Source: Puccinia triticina (taxonomy: Eukaryota; Basidiomycota; Pucciniomycetes; Pucciniales; Pucciniaceae). From it: a stretch of 64,000 nt of DNA. Below the pieces are notes generated by a model. It was not told the DNA's origin and ran no database searches. It saw nothing but the letters and a program-made list of their open reading frames with translations. Position numbers and translations under genes: made by a program. Shown here one piece after another: positions 22,686-34,461 of the stretch. Position 1 is the stretch's first letter. Every line of letters starts with the position of its first letter. The stretch lies in NCBI RefSeq assembly GCF_026914185.1, contig NC_070565.1, positions 4,898,001 through 4,962,000 on the forward strand, read 5' to 3'.

Positions 22686-24119
22686 TTAGAGCTGGTCAAT
22701 TTGAACCCGGGTACCCGTTTGTATCCGGGTACCCGCAGCATTTTTTGCCTAATATGAGACACCTGCACCCGCGGAGCGGGTATCAGCGGTACCTGCTCCG
22801 GGTATATGCGGGTCCCTGTTGCTTAAAATTCATTTGTAGATTGGCTCCCCCCGGGTGTGGCGCTTGGGTCAGTTGTCTCACCATCTTTGGTTTTGTCATT
22901 GGATGGGGATTTGTCTATTTGTGCCGACTGCTGTCGGGCCCGCTTAAGTGGTCAAGGCATTGGTTGTTGGCTGAAGTCAATGAGCGCACCCAGAGTTTGG
23001 ATCCCACCTGATATGTATATGTACAACCCTGACTGCGTCGGAGGATGGGTGGTCCGCAGCCTGCACTCCTCAGCTACATATATCTGTGAGCGGTGTGGTG
23101 GCCCCTCTTGTGGCCAGCTAGTCAGGAGCATCACCGCCGCCAGCAAGATCATCAAGACTCCACTCTCATCAAGATTTCACTCCCAAGACATCAAGATCCT
23201 CAAGAATTCACCCTCTCCCCATCTCTCCTCATCTTCCGCCTCTCTCTTCTATACTCCTTCCCCTTTTTCCATTTCCTCTGTCATCTATCCCTTTCATTTT
23301 CTTGGTCCTAACACAGCGCCTGCTGTGGGTTTATCTGCTTGTTTGTTTCTGGTTTCTACCCTTCCTGCTTGGTTTGTCTGTTTTGAGAGTTGTTTTTCTT
23401 TTTCTGGCTTTTCCTTCTTGGCTTCCTTTCTTTCTCCTCTCTGCTTTTTTTCTTTCTGTCTCATCACACGGTGCCTTCTTTTTTTTCTTCCTTTTGTGTT
23501 GTTTTCTTTTTCTCCTGCTTCTCTTGTGTGTTGTGAGTGTGCGCGCGCGTAGCGCGCGGGGGATATGATGAGATCTATGTGACATGTGGCCTCCCGGAGT
23601 CCACGTTCGCCAAACTTGGATGATGGGAGGGCATGGCATTCTGATCCCCAGAATACGGTCCATCATCATTGAGTTTATTGATCATATCATCTGAGTTCAA
23701 ACTTTGGAGCTTGGCTCCCCAATCCCTTTCATTCAGATCTGCATCCATCTCCTCTGTTCCTTCTTAAGATCACCTTCCTCTTCTTTCCAAACACCAACAA
23801 CCGCCGCCGAGGATCCAACACCCCGTCGAACATCTCAAAACCACCCCCAACCACAAGCTATCCTTGATCCTTTCAGCGCTCATCTCTACGGACCATCACC
23901 TCGAGGGCAGCCTAAACAGCATCCATCCCCTCACACAACTGCCACCGCTAGTACAGACAGGAGTCCCTCAGCGGGTGTGGAACAAAATACCCGGGTACCC
24001 GCAGCGTTTTTTTCCTAATATGAGACACCCGCACCCGCTGGCGGGTACCCGCTCTTGGTCAGCGGGTACCCGCCAACGGATACTGGGTACCCGCAACGGT
24101 TTTGTTTTGACCAGCTCTA
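22686..24119. mobile_element. Non-autonomous hAT element carrying LTR sequence
   Basis: Ends are TAGAGCTGGTCAA (22,686) and TTGACCAGCTCTA (to 24,119). The 8-bp flanks are ATTTGAGT and AATTGAGT, a target duplication with one mismatch. GGGTACCCG-rich subterminal repeats lie inside both ends. The segment CCCGGGTACCCGCAGC, a T-run and TAATATGAGACACC occurs at both ends in the same orientation (about 22,723 and 23,990). The interior, about 22,850-23,970, matches the LTR at 18,320-19,354. There is no transposase. It interrupts the gene at 20,120-25,858. Confidence 0.85.
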
Positions 24120-25986
24120 AATTGAGTAACCTGGGCGGAAAAATGTTGCTGGCATCCTTTCAACATCAATTCCACCTTGTCCTTGTCTGAAACATGAAAA
24201 ACATCCATGTAAGCGACCTTGTGCCCCTGCATCTGAGCCTTTGAGAAGTCCACAACTTGTCGGACTAGAAGATCTTGTTCAGCGGGGGTTATTGATGCAT
24301 TGTTGAGAAACTGTTGCATTAGCGTGGTGAAATGAATCTGATGGTAATTGACCGTTAATCCTCAAATCCAGGAGAGCTGCACGGGTATCTACCACTGCAA
24401 TTGATCACAGAACATGGAAGTTGACAGAATATAACCTTTCTCAAAAAACCGGTATGTGACACCGGAAACTAGTCCACCGTGGTAAAGCTCTCCGTTTTTA
24501 TCACGTGCCAGCAGCTGTTCCAACATCCACTTTTTCTGAAATGTGAAATGCTCGGATCCAGGCAGGAACAAGCATGAGATAATGTAGAGGCCTCGCCTGT
24601 TTGGAAATGATTTGGCCCAAAGCATTGATAAGCCTGGGTTGTGCAATAACAGAACACTGAAAAAAATGGAATGACTTACAAAGCCCAACTGAACATGTTG
24701 AGAAGGAGTCTGTCCCCTAAATCAGCACCTCCTTTTCCCAGGAAAATTCCCATCTCAGCCAACAGTGTCTTGTGATGGTATGCAAGTCTCAAAAGGGATT
24801 AAAATCATTAGAATCAGCATGTTGTGCCTCTGGGTCTGGGAATAAGGGAAGAAGACACACTGGTTGGCGTTCTGAAAGCATGAGTGAATGTCAGTGACCC
24901 CTTCAAAGGTCCCATCTTTCTCATTGTTTTCATTGGCTTTCTTACCCAACTTTAATTCAAATCTCCTGAGTATCAGTGCATGTGTAGCTTTCCAACAAAA
25001 TCACTAGACCAACTCACCTTCAGATTAAAGGCCCCTGCGGAAGGATTTTCCTTGATGAGCTTGGCAAAATCAGCCTTCAATAACAGATCCGGCTTTTTGG
25101 CCTTGACCCATGGATGTTTGTGGGTTCCCTTGTGTTGGAGGAGCCCCCAACCAGATTTGAGATGAACATCAAATTGGACAGATGTGTCTTCACATTCAAG
25201 GTGAAATACATTTCCAGGACATTTGCCGGCAAGGCCTTTGCACTTGATGGGCCTGGGAGACAACAGTCAGCATTGATGATAGAAACTGCAGGCGGGAAAA
25301 AGAAAGAACTTGATTTTCACATAACTTTGCTATCCCACCATTTGCAGTGGGGGGGGTGCCTGTCCACTTTCAGGATGGATTATCGCAGACTAGGGCTCCA
25401 AGACATTTTTAACACCATACTTTCCATTTGCCATTTGCCTGGCTATTACCATTGTGCCTTTTGACAAAAGCTGTGGACCCAAAATTGGTAATATCTTTGC
25501 CAGGTAGCTGTACAAAGGTTGTTTGGCCATTTGGATAGAGAGGATAACCCTGTGGATCAAGCTTGCAGCCGTGATTGATAAAAGTCTTGTGATTGTTGCT
25601 CATATTGGGAATAAACCATTCCTTATCTTTTTTTCTCTTGGTCTTTTTCTTTTTTCTTTTTTTACCTTCTGATTGTCCGGAGGAACTACCTGAATCGGAT
25701 TTGGCTATTGTGGGCTTCTGAGGTTGAGTGGGCACCAACTTCTTCTTGATCAGAGATAGGGCTTGACGGGGTGTTTCACTTGCTTTGTCTGACTGATGAC
25801 CAGATGCTTCATATTTGTCCAAACTTGTTCCTGGGACCACATGCCTGGCAACCTTCATGCTGGGCTCCTATCTAAATACATGTGTATATATTATGTCTGT
25901 TAGCAAAGATCCGTGGGAAAGGAGGATGAGAGTTCAACTTACTAAAGAAGCAAGAATTGTTGTTGAGGGTTTGGCGTCTGAGCTAT

Positions 25987-25987
25987 G

Positions 25988-26022
<35 letters not shown>
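25987..26022. repeat. Poly(A) run
   Basis: About 36 consecutive A residues on the plus strand. This could be a retroposed tail or a simple expansion; no recognisable retroposon body lies to its left. Confidence 0.9.
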
Positions 26023-26025
<3 letters not shown>

Positions 26026-26039
26026 GTGTTTATGGGAGA

Positions 26040-26410
26040 TGTTGTGCAAAACCAGGTATGTACACATGCAAAATTCAATTCTATTGGTGGAGGTTGGGAA
26101 TTTCACCATGCATGTGGTGCATGTTATATTGTCTTGTACAGTTATGGTATGCAAAATTATGGTTGGTGGGTTTGGGTTATAATCTTGCATGACTATAGTG
26201 CAAGTGTTGTGACCGAAGTGCAGTAAATTTACTTGTCGGGGATCCCCGGGGGTAATTTTGCAGGTACACGTCTATGTCTTGCATGTCATGTTTCACAGGC
26301 AATGCCATGCAAACTTCCAATGACACCCGGGATTTTGCAATTTTGCGTGCCGGGACTTATGTCTTGCAAAAAAAGCCTTGCAAAATTATGGTCACTCCCA
26401 AGATGCTGGA
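26040..26410. repeat. TGCAAAATT/GCATG-rich repeat region
   Basis: Words such as TGCAAAATTATGG recur (near 26,150 and 26,377), mixed with GCATG in both orientations. It resembles the interior of a MITE, but no clean terminal repeat was found. No gene. Confidence 0.4.
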
Positions 26411-26596
26411 TTCATCAGACTTACGTGGCGTCCACAATCAAAACGACAAAGAAAGGAAAACAAAAAAAGAAAGAAATAATAAAGAGTATTTATTATTTAG
26501 AAGCAAATGCGTACTTCGCGGATTGCGTGAGAAGTAAGCGGAGATGTGTCTAGTAAGTAACAGGAAGCTCTACAGAAAAGGCAGAGGTTGAGAGGT

Positions 26597-29163
26597 TCAT
26601 TCGCCAGTAGATAGTCGAGAATCGACGAGCTGGAAGTGTTCGAAGAAATTCTCGAAAAGAGCGGTGAGATGGACCAAATCTTGGCAACCAGCTTGTTCAC
26701 GGATCGAGTGCATCGAGACTGAGCAACGGTCATTAACATCAGCGTGGCAAAAGATAACAAACAAAGAAAAGCAGATCATTCTCACGCTGCGGACATCCGA
26801 TGTCGACCGTGCGGAGGCCGATCTTCGAGACCAGCGGACCAATGGTCGAACCTTGCAACGTTTAAAATAAAGAGCAGGAAAAAAGTCAGCCGCCACGGGG
26901 AACTTCACCAGGGGATCATGAGGGAAAGCAAACTAACCACAAGCCATATCGTTGCGGACTTCGTACTCTTGCAAAGGCACCTGATAGAAACGAAGAAAGT
27001 TCGGTCAGACGACAAGCTTATTCAGCTTCTTTCTCGATAAATGTGGGAATATTACCTTAGCAATGGCAGCCACTCGACGCAGCAAGAAGGTCGTTGCAGC
27101 AGTACTGTAAGCCATCGAGGGAAAAATGGAACTCGGTCATTCAGGCTGTCTCCCATGATGGAACAGTTGCTCATTTCACTGGGTAGATCTTACCTGGCAT
27201 ATCTTTGTTTGGCATTTGTTTTGATCGCCGGCCCTTGGTTGATCAACGGACGATGGTTTTGCTCATGTTTCTCAGGATAACAGGGATGCACGGCGTGCCT
27301 AGCAAAACCACGACACAGAGACAAAACATTATCTTTATATCAGTCTCAAATAAATGACCTATTTGGAGTGGGGAAGAAAAATGCAAGCAAACCCCATATC
27401 ACAACTAAGCAGGAACGAGGCAGCAAGAGTTTGTTCGGTCAATGCTGGAGAGGGTTGGTTCGTGAATGAGCTGGAGACTCGAGTGAGAATGGCTTCCAAG
27501 AAGTTCGATTCGGCTCCTTGATGAGAGACCGAGCCAATCTCTTCATTATCCCTGAATAATTACACATAGCAACAAAAAAAAGTTGTTCAAACCGAGTTAG
27601 CATGATGAGTGAATGAAAAGAAAAGAAATATATAAAAAAACTTACCAAAGAGCGATTGTTCGAATCAAACCGCTCTGTTCAAGGCCTTTGGAGTTAGGCC
27701 CACCCTCGACGGATTGGGCGAGGGCCTCGACGGCGGCGAAGGAGCTGAAGAGATTGTCGAGTCTGGGGGAGAAGATGAACTCGGCCCGGCCACCGCCGAC
27801 GATGGACGGGCTGGTGTCGAAGAGTGACAGTTCGAGGTCGTGGATATCACTCTCCTTGACCGGGGTGCCAAGCTCCTCCGATAGCGACTCTGCCAGAATG
27901 GACAGCAGTAACGTATGGTGGTTCTGTTGTGTCGACAGCGCAGACTTGGTAATTGGCGGTGTTGAGTCAGTCGGTTTGACGGTCTCGTTCAATTGTTCAG
28001 TGGCCATTGATAGAATGGGAATCATCTGAGTCTCGGGATTATATCTATGTGTATGGGATAAGAAGGACTAAATAATCTCCTCATTACTTCTTCCTCTGTC
28101 TCCCCCGTGAAAGTCACGTGATCTTACTTGAGTTGGTCGGTTTGAGTTCGTTCCAAGTGAATTGCCAGAGTTGGGAAGCGAAGGATCGGACGCGGAATAT
28201 GGACGAGGTGGGAGGAAAAGCTATCCGAGTCCGCCGATCCGTCCTTGCGGTCTTTGACTATCACTCGTCCAGCGATACCAAGGTCTCGATCCAACCAGGT
28301 GGGCCAAATTCCTCCTCCACTAAAGTCAGGACATTCACATCAAAACTCTGGCAAGTCACTAACGATAATAATTTTTGGGAATGAAGCAAAAAAAACCAAC
28401 TAAGTTTCAACCCCAACTTGCAGATAACCCATTTTAGTCTGTTTAGAAACTGGACGGATTTTGAAACAGGGTCTACAAAAGGACCAGTAAAATGAGAATC
28501 AAAGGAGTTACCGGACGTAGGGAAATGGAGGTATGAGGGAAATCTCTGCAATGGAAGCCCTCACTCACGAGTCTGTGTGGCAGCCTACGATCGCCAGTCC
28601 GTTTCCAGGCTCATAGGCTCCGCCAACGGCAAAGGCGACTAAGATTGTTCAAGAATTAATTTTTTGTTTCAAAACGAACGAAAAAAACGAAGATATTAGA
28701 TCAATAATCATCATCTATGAGAAGAACTCAAGAACGATTCTGATCTGAAACACTTAACTGATAGAGCTCTGGTTCCTGAGAAAGATCAATAAAAGGGCAA
28801 AGTATAATTCAGTCAAAAGAATGATCCACCGAATAAAATGTTTTGTTTTGTTTTTGGCGTGAAAATTGAATGGTCTGGTACAGACCTAGTCACGTAATAC
28901 TTCTCGCCCTTTTGGATCAATCCAGCCCACTGGTCTCGCTCCTTTAACCGCTTGAAGCCTGCGGATTCGAGTCGCTTGATCGCGTTTGAGACCGCATGGA
29001 AGGGTGTAGGCGACTGGTTGATGAAGGCTAGAAACTTGTCAACGATTGCCGGGGGTGGTGGGTGGTGGAACTGGATCCAGACGATGTATTCAGTGTACTG
29101 TTCTCCTATCTTATCTGATCTGAACGAGTGATAAGCTTTGACTGACCATGTTTCCTTGTCCAA
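26597..29163 (-). CDS. Aspartyl aminopeptidase (peptidase family M18)
   Basis: Removes N-terminal Asp/Glu from peptides; the family is a cytosolic or vacuole-targeted dizinc enzyme. My 12-exon model is in frame and gives 523 residues: 28,886-29,163; 28,759-28,775; 28,569-28,638; 28,401-28,472; 28,128-28,319; 27,646-28,044; 27,393-27,551; 27,194-27,298; 27,056-27,104; 26,938-26,980; 26,786-26,851; 26,597-26,718. All M18 landmarks are present: GCHTDS (His119, Asp121), [31 protein letters not shown] (Glu346/347), SCDMGHAVHP (Asp394), [13 protein letters not shown] and MHSIRE (His487). Exon 2 is only 17 nt. The N-terminus before [12 protein letters not shown] is about 40 residues, so a downstream start is possible. 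Yeast Ape4 and animal DNPEP are orthologue candidates. Confidence 0.95.
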
Positions 29164-29885
29164 CTCCGGGGTGTTCGAGCGGAATTAACATTTACAAAAT
29201 ATCCAACTATACTTCCCAGTGTGGAGGGAAGTGACGTAGTACAGACAGTCCCACTCCCCCGGGGCTGTCGGACCAGGTCGGACCACACCGGGCGTATTGT
29301 ATGTGCGCCATATCGACCAAGTCGATCATTCGTCCAGCTCCCAAGCTATATGTAGTGCCCTGTGGACAACTGCGCCATACATGATGTTGTGATAAGGAAA
29401 GTAAACTTTTTCTGCCGCTTTCATAAATAACCTACTGGGACGAGACGAGACGGCCGTCATTCTCAATCGGTTTTGCGGGCATCTGAGGTGTACACACTTG
29501 TCGGCCCTACTGTGTCGAGGCAAAAGAGTCGTCGGGAAAGCTTTACATAAATACATACTTCATGATGTGACCTTTCCCATCAACTGTGATTGTTTCGAGT
29601 ATCATCTGAAGTCTGCTATGTTTGTGTCCTGGTCTCATGAACAGTACGAAATCACGTGCAAAAGTAAATATCTACTTCGCAAGAGAATAGGCACTTCGGG
29701 TACGATACACTTCTACTATCTACTTCGCAAGAGAATGAGCACTACAGCTATCATACAATTCTTTGTTTGACCATGGCAAAAGAGAAGCAGTTGAGAGTGA
29801 TAAATGCCCCTGCCATTTTTTACCTTGGCAATTCTATCCCAGTGCTTCATCAATATTTTTCTACTAGAGAATTGACCTACAGGCC
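29164..29885. promoter_or_regulatory. Intergenic region between M18 and secreted gene A, with a direct repeat
   Basis: 722 bp that must hold the divergent promoters of both genes. At 29,669-29,764 there are two copies, 48 bp apart, of a 40-odd-bp unit starting TATCTACTTCGCAAGAGAAT. No other structure was recognised. Confidence 0.5.
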
Positions 29886-31297
29886 ATGATTTTAGCCAAC
29901 TTTGTTGTCTCTTTACAAATACTACATTGCCACATCATTTCAGCCAACCCAATTTCCCATCCGAAATCTTGGGTAAAGAGAGCGGAACAACTGATGCCAG
30001 CAGTTGCTTTCAGATCTATTCAAGATGAGGGAGCAGCAACAAAGTTAGATTGTATGTTGAGATATTCATCTTGTCTTTGTTTCAAATCACAGATCAAACA
30101 TAAAACAATCCCATTGCAAATACTAAAATGTGATGATTCTTATTCTATAGTTACCAGAGAAGTTGGAGAAGCAGGTCTTTGTGCAAAATTTTCATGTGTT
30201 CTTTTTTACATTTTGTATGCTAAAATTTGATGCTCTTTGTTCTTTAGGAGGTGAAAGAATTGAAGAATTTGAAGGTTAGTGGCTTGAGTATCATTGAATG
30301 AAACCTTTCAGATTCAGAAAGACCTGATACAAGGATAACTCTGAATTTTTATTCAGTTCCATCCAAAAAAGGGGGAAGAGCTGTGATTCATGGATTATGT
30401 CATGATGAAGATTTGAGTGGTGGGTAGTATTGGTTCACACTCCTTGTCCATTCCACTCAGATCAAATGAGAAGGTACTGAACACGGGTCTCAACCTTCTG
30501 CTGAAACAGATGAAGGAAATATATCAGCCTCAGATAATTCAAAATCAAATGAAGATCATTATATTGAAAGATTTAATGATTTACTAGTAACTTTACATGA
30601 CAATTGGCAAATAATTTATGAAATGGAGAAATTGGGAGCTTTGAAATCCAGGCAGACTTCAGAAAAAAATGATGATGAATGTTCTATTTCAAAAGTTGAT
30701 ACTTTCCTGAAAGCTTTAACTCAAACTCAACAGGAATTTCTAGGGCCATTAGTGCAGCATCTAAAGCTTAACTTGCACAATTATGATCATTCAGAAATTT
30801 TCAATGAAAATTTCCACCCTTTGAAATATGAGACTTTCCTCACAGAAAAATTGAACAGCTCACAGTTAGCCATGGTTTGGGGAATTGCATTGAAGATGGG
30901 ATATCTGCCCACAACAAAAGAAATTTCACAAGGGACGTCTGCTCAATTCACAAATAAGATTTGCTGCAGAAATCCAGATGAAATTCCCACAAAAATTCCA
31001 GGTGAAATTGCAATTCAAGCTTCAGATGAAACTTACATGAAGACTGCAAATGAAATCTCAAATTTTACTGACAATGAAACTTCATCAAAGGAGACAGATC
31101 AACTTATAGAATCAGTTTCAAGATTAAATAGTAATGATGATGTTCAACAATTAGTCAATAAGTTGTTGATAACTTCCGAAGCTACTGAAGACAAAGAGAA
31201 TACATTGGGACTTCTGGAGTATTTGGATTTTTTATACAAGTTTGAAGCATTTGAGAAAAGTAATCCTCAAAAGTTTCAGGTTCAAAATGTTATTTGA
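29886..31297 (+). CDS. Predicted secreted protein A, rust-type paralogue pair
   Basis: Function unknown. The five-exon model (29,886-30,051; 30,151-30,174; 30,248-30,274; 30,357-30,419; 30,510-31,297) gives 355 residues. Residues 1-20 (MILANFVVSLQILHCHIISA) form a plausible signal peptide. The mature part has no recognised domain; it is charged and helical, with SSQLAMVWGIALKMGYLPTT near the middle and short repeated Asp-Glu/Ile-Pro motifs (IPTKIPGEI). The paralogue at 35,326 matches exon by exon. All four introns fall in phase 1. The last acceptor (30,509) was chosen because the earlier AG at 30,464 leads to a stop. A secreted effector-like role is inferred only from the signal peptide, duplication and organism. 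Confidence 0.75.
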
Positions 31298-33760
31298 AAC
31301 TGCTCCAAATCAAATTAGGAGTTGATCCATGATAAAAATTAAAAAAACCTTGAACATAAGTTCAGATTAGATTCAACTCCCATTCCACTTAATAGTGAAA
31401 TAGGGTTTATGCTTAGCCACACCGCCTTGTGACTGTGCCCTGATCATTTCAACATTCTCACATCAAGTTTTTATTGCAACTCCGCAGACCCAGAGCGTGC
31501 AAGATTACTTTTGAAACTTTTACTTTGTAGGTGGACAATTACACATAATTTAGGCCTCATTTGGAAGCAAAATGATGCAGGAAATATGTGATTTCTTTTC
31601 CTTACATCCCATGTGAAATCTGCTCAGGTCTGCCAAAACTTGATCAGATTTCAAAAGAATCCGGATCATATCACCTATATTGCTGGCATACAAGGCCTTG
31701 ACTTTAAGCTTCCCATATTTTCTTGTCAGACAGATAAATTTCTCAGAAATCAGCAATAGGACATGCCAGCGCAACCCTTGTAAACTCCCCATATTCCTCA
31801 TTACATGACCTGTTCTACTGCTATTCAAATTTTATTACAGTTATCATTCTGTAACATACAAAAAATATTGAGAAGAACCTTCAAAACATTTTTTGACTTC
31901 CTTTCATATCTAGGAGCCTCCCGGAGTCCCAGATGTTGGTTTAGACACAAAAAATCTAGATTTCCACAGGTAAACATACATACCTTATTGGGCTGAAAAT
32001 AATATCTGGGGGGGCTCGCAGATCTTTGGTACTTAACGTAGTGTAATGGAGTGGGGTGATGTCCAAGGAGCCGGGCCTTGAATTGCGGCCCGCGGGGCCC
32101 GGACCGATCCTGGGGAGGAGTTAGGTTTGGGCCCACGGCGCGGGGCTGCGGGTACCGGTGCAATCCTGGACCGGAACTCAGTAGTAGTCCGGTTTAGCGA
32201 TCTCCCTAACCGAACTGAGGCGCCAAAACCCAAAGGAGTCCGGTACAATCGAAGCAGCGAAATCAGAGTAAAAATTTCGCCCCACCCACCCACCCAGTTT
32301 GGGGTCCCACCCGCCCGGCGGGCTCGACCTTGATTGCTAAGTGGGGCATAAGCCTGGGGCTGCTATGCCTTTTTCCCCCAAGAGGGCGCGCTCTCCGTGA
32401 GAAGCGCGCCGCGAAAAACGCCTGATGTCTGGGAGACAGCACACAAGGCGAAAAGGGGGGAAGAGAGAGCACCTCTCCAACCCATACCCGGCCAACTTGA
32501 GGAAAAGGAATTCCTGGGTTGACCTAGACAAGAAGTGTGATTACTTCCCAACTGACTCCGAGTGAGTCTAACCATTGCAATGACCTAAGGTTAGACTCAC
32601 CAATACCGCAAATCCCTAAGGCGGATTGGATGATGGGAAGTCTTCCATTTTACAATTTGTATTTGCAGATCTATCCCAGCCAGGGCCAATTTTACACATT
32701 GCTTTGCATCACACAACCACACTAAAGATTACCAGCAACTGCATCGCAGAAACACGAGGTGAATTTTGAGGAGAAAAAATATTTATTGCTGTGTGCGCAT
32801 CTTGCGGGGTCATGCTTATGGCAAGGTAAATCATTTTTTACGCCTTCACCTTGCGCACAGGAGAAAACTATTGACCCTTCAGTATTTTGGTCATCCTGAC
32901 GTCGTGAACCTCCCGTGCGCACCTCACCAAACCGGGAATCACTTTGCGCACATTAATTTCCAGGTCATTTTTTTGAGAGGTGTTTCTTCCTGGAAGCGCA
33001 AACTAGAGGGGCCCTGAAGGCCCCCCAAAGATTAATTATGCGTGATACCGAGGGGGAGGAAAGACATCCTCTTTGACTTGGCGGGTCAGTTCACTCTGCA
33101 CCAACATGCTGATGGGGCAGTCTCCGGAGCACGCAGGCACCGGCCGATGAGGATCTCTCCTCTCCGGGGAGGTACAGTCTGTACTGACCAGCCAAAGACC
33201 AAGAGGCCTCCCTCTCAGCAAGCAGGCACATACTCCTGCCGTCACACATATTTACCTCCTATGCGTCAAGGAGGCTGCTTTATCCGCCGGTTGGTACCGC
33301 CTGTAACGACACGCCGAGGTACTCCTCGGCGTCGTAATCGTTGTTTGGGGCCATTCCACTTACGAGGGCCCCCTTTGTATGTATCTCCAGGAAGACATGC
33401 CGATGAAAGAAATCACTGTGAGCAAAGTCACTCCGGGGTGCTTTGAGAGGCGCTCGCAGGACGTTCGCGTGGACGAACAAAATCCCCGTGCGCCACGTCT
33501 TCTCTCCTTGGAGCGAAGTCTAACAATTTTTAGGAGATCATATTCTCTTCGGTCTTATTTAGCCTGACAAGCACGAGTCGCAGGCCCACGGCAGAAAACC
33601 AACAAGATTGATATGTACAAACCCAGGCTATCTCGGATAGACAGAAGGTGGGCCCAGGGCCATGAGCAACATACGGCTGATTCAGGCTTCGGCCCAAGAG
33701 GCTTGGTGGAAACATCCTTAGCGTCAAATCTGCTTCACGTGTTATCTTACCAGAAAGTAT
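31298..33760. other. Intergenic DNA without a recognisable gene
   Basis: Mixed composition: AT-rich to about 31,990, then GC-rich (32,080-32,420), then mixed. A hairpin lies at 32,562-32,600, and another, CCGAGG-TACT-CCTCGG, near 33,317. The 134-codon frame at 33,042-33,446 has no domain and an Arg/Pro/Gly-biased composition, so I do not call it a gene. CCTCCCGGAGTCC near 31,918 matches a word in the LTRs at 18,320 and 23,140, so some of this is probably LTR debris. Confidence 0.4.
32562..32600. repeat. Inverted repeat GTGAGTCTAACC ... GGTTAGACTCAC
   Basis: A perfect 12-bp inverted repeat with a 15-bp spacer. It may be the end of a MITE or a chance hairpin; no partner end was found. Confidence 0.6.
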
Positions 33761-33955
33761 TAGGGGGATTCATAATTGAATATTCTTAACTTCAGGGCAA
33801 ATTTGAAGGTGTTTCTGAACAACTTAAAAAAAATGATGAATTGTACTGATTGATCAGAAGCACCTCCATGTGGACAGATTTCTTTTTTTTTTTTTTTCAG
33901 AAGCACCTTAGAATTGACTCCAAAGTTTTGTAAAATTCAATTCTGAACCCCCCTA
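33761..33955. mobile_element. TA-flanked MITE, copy 1
   Basis: 195 bp, starting TAGGGGGATTCATAATTGAA and ending TTCAATTCTGAACCCCCCTA. A second copy lies at 55,321-55,523. The TA at each edge suggests Tc1/mariner-type insertion. The middle contains ACTGATTGATCAG in both copies. Confidence 0.75.
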
Positions 33956-34461
33956 ATTGGATGCACTTGGGTGTCCCAGAGACAGCACCCAAAATATCAT
34001 CCATGCCTCTGGCCAGAGGCATCCAAATCTATTAAGTCAAGATCCTCTCTCACAACGGCGTCACAAGCTGTCACCATGGGTCTGTTGGGATACCTTCTTG
34101 GACTTCATGACAGTGCTCGGACTTGGTCGTCCCAGTGATGGATCCACAATCCCAAAATGCACCGGCGCCGGTGTACCATTTATTTTTCTTTGGCTCTCTC
34201 CCTCCCTCCGAAGGGCGGAGGGTTACATAATGCTCCACTACATAGGGATTTTTTCCAAAGATATCTAAATATGTTGTGGGACAGATACCTCTTTCCAGCG
34301 GCCCAGCTGTAAACTCTAAAAAGCACAGACGCGCTGAGAATCTGCCCTCAAGGTAGTCAGCAGAAACTTGCGCATGAGGAGATCCGCCGCTTTACGGGAC
34401 CCTGCGCAAATTTGTCGGTTTCAGGACTAAGCTGAGAGGGATGAGCAATAGCCAGGTTTAT

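Larger units (their letters stand above)
20120..25858 (-). pseudogene. Transposase-USP fusion-type gene of a rust transposon, interrupted
   Basis: A multi-exon minus-strand gene. The first exon (25,858-25,409) is Lys/Ser-rich. Next comes a Cys/His segment (25,263-24,973: CKGLAGKCP, then HKGTHKHPW) resembling a GCM/WRKY-type finger. Transposase-like blocks follow: LFLPGSEHFTFQKKWMLEQL, GGLVSGVTYRFFEKGYIL, RQVVDFSKAQMQGHKVAYMD and IPDTTNTQESLHCLYH. After them comes a stretch resembling a ubiquitin-specific protease: GKGNDLFTALLFHFS (21,850), then GSFIQGDYYSCDFFIEILVD (20,900) and GGMVGVWLHNDARN (20,250). A hAT (22,686-24,119) and an LTR (about 21,010-21,780) split it, and there are in-frame stops (for example before 22,110). 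The family resemblance is from memory, not a search. Confidence 0.6.

Noticed and set aside
33042..33446. 134-codon plus-strand frame
   Set aside because: No domain, Arg/Gly/Pro bias, no splice-compatible neighbours; probably repeat DNA.
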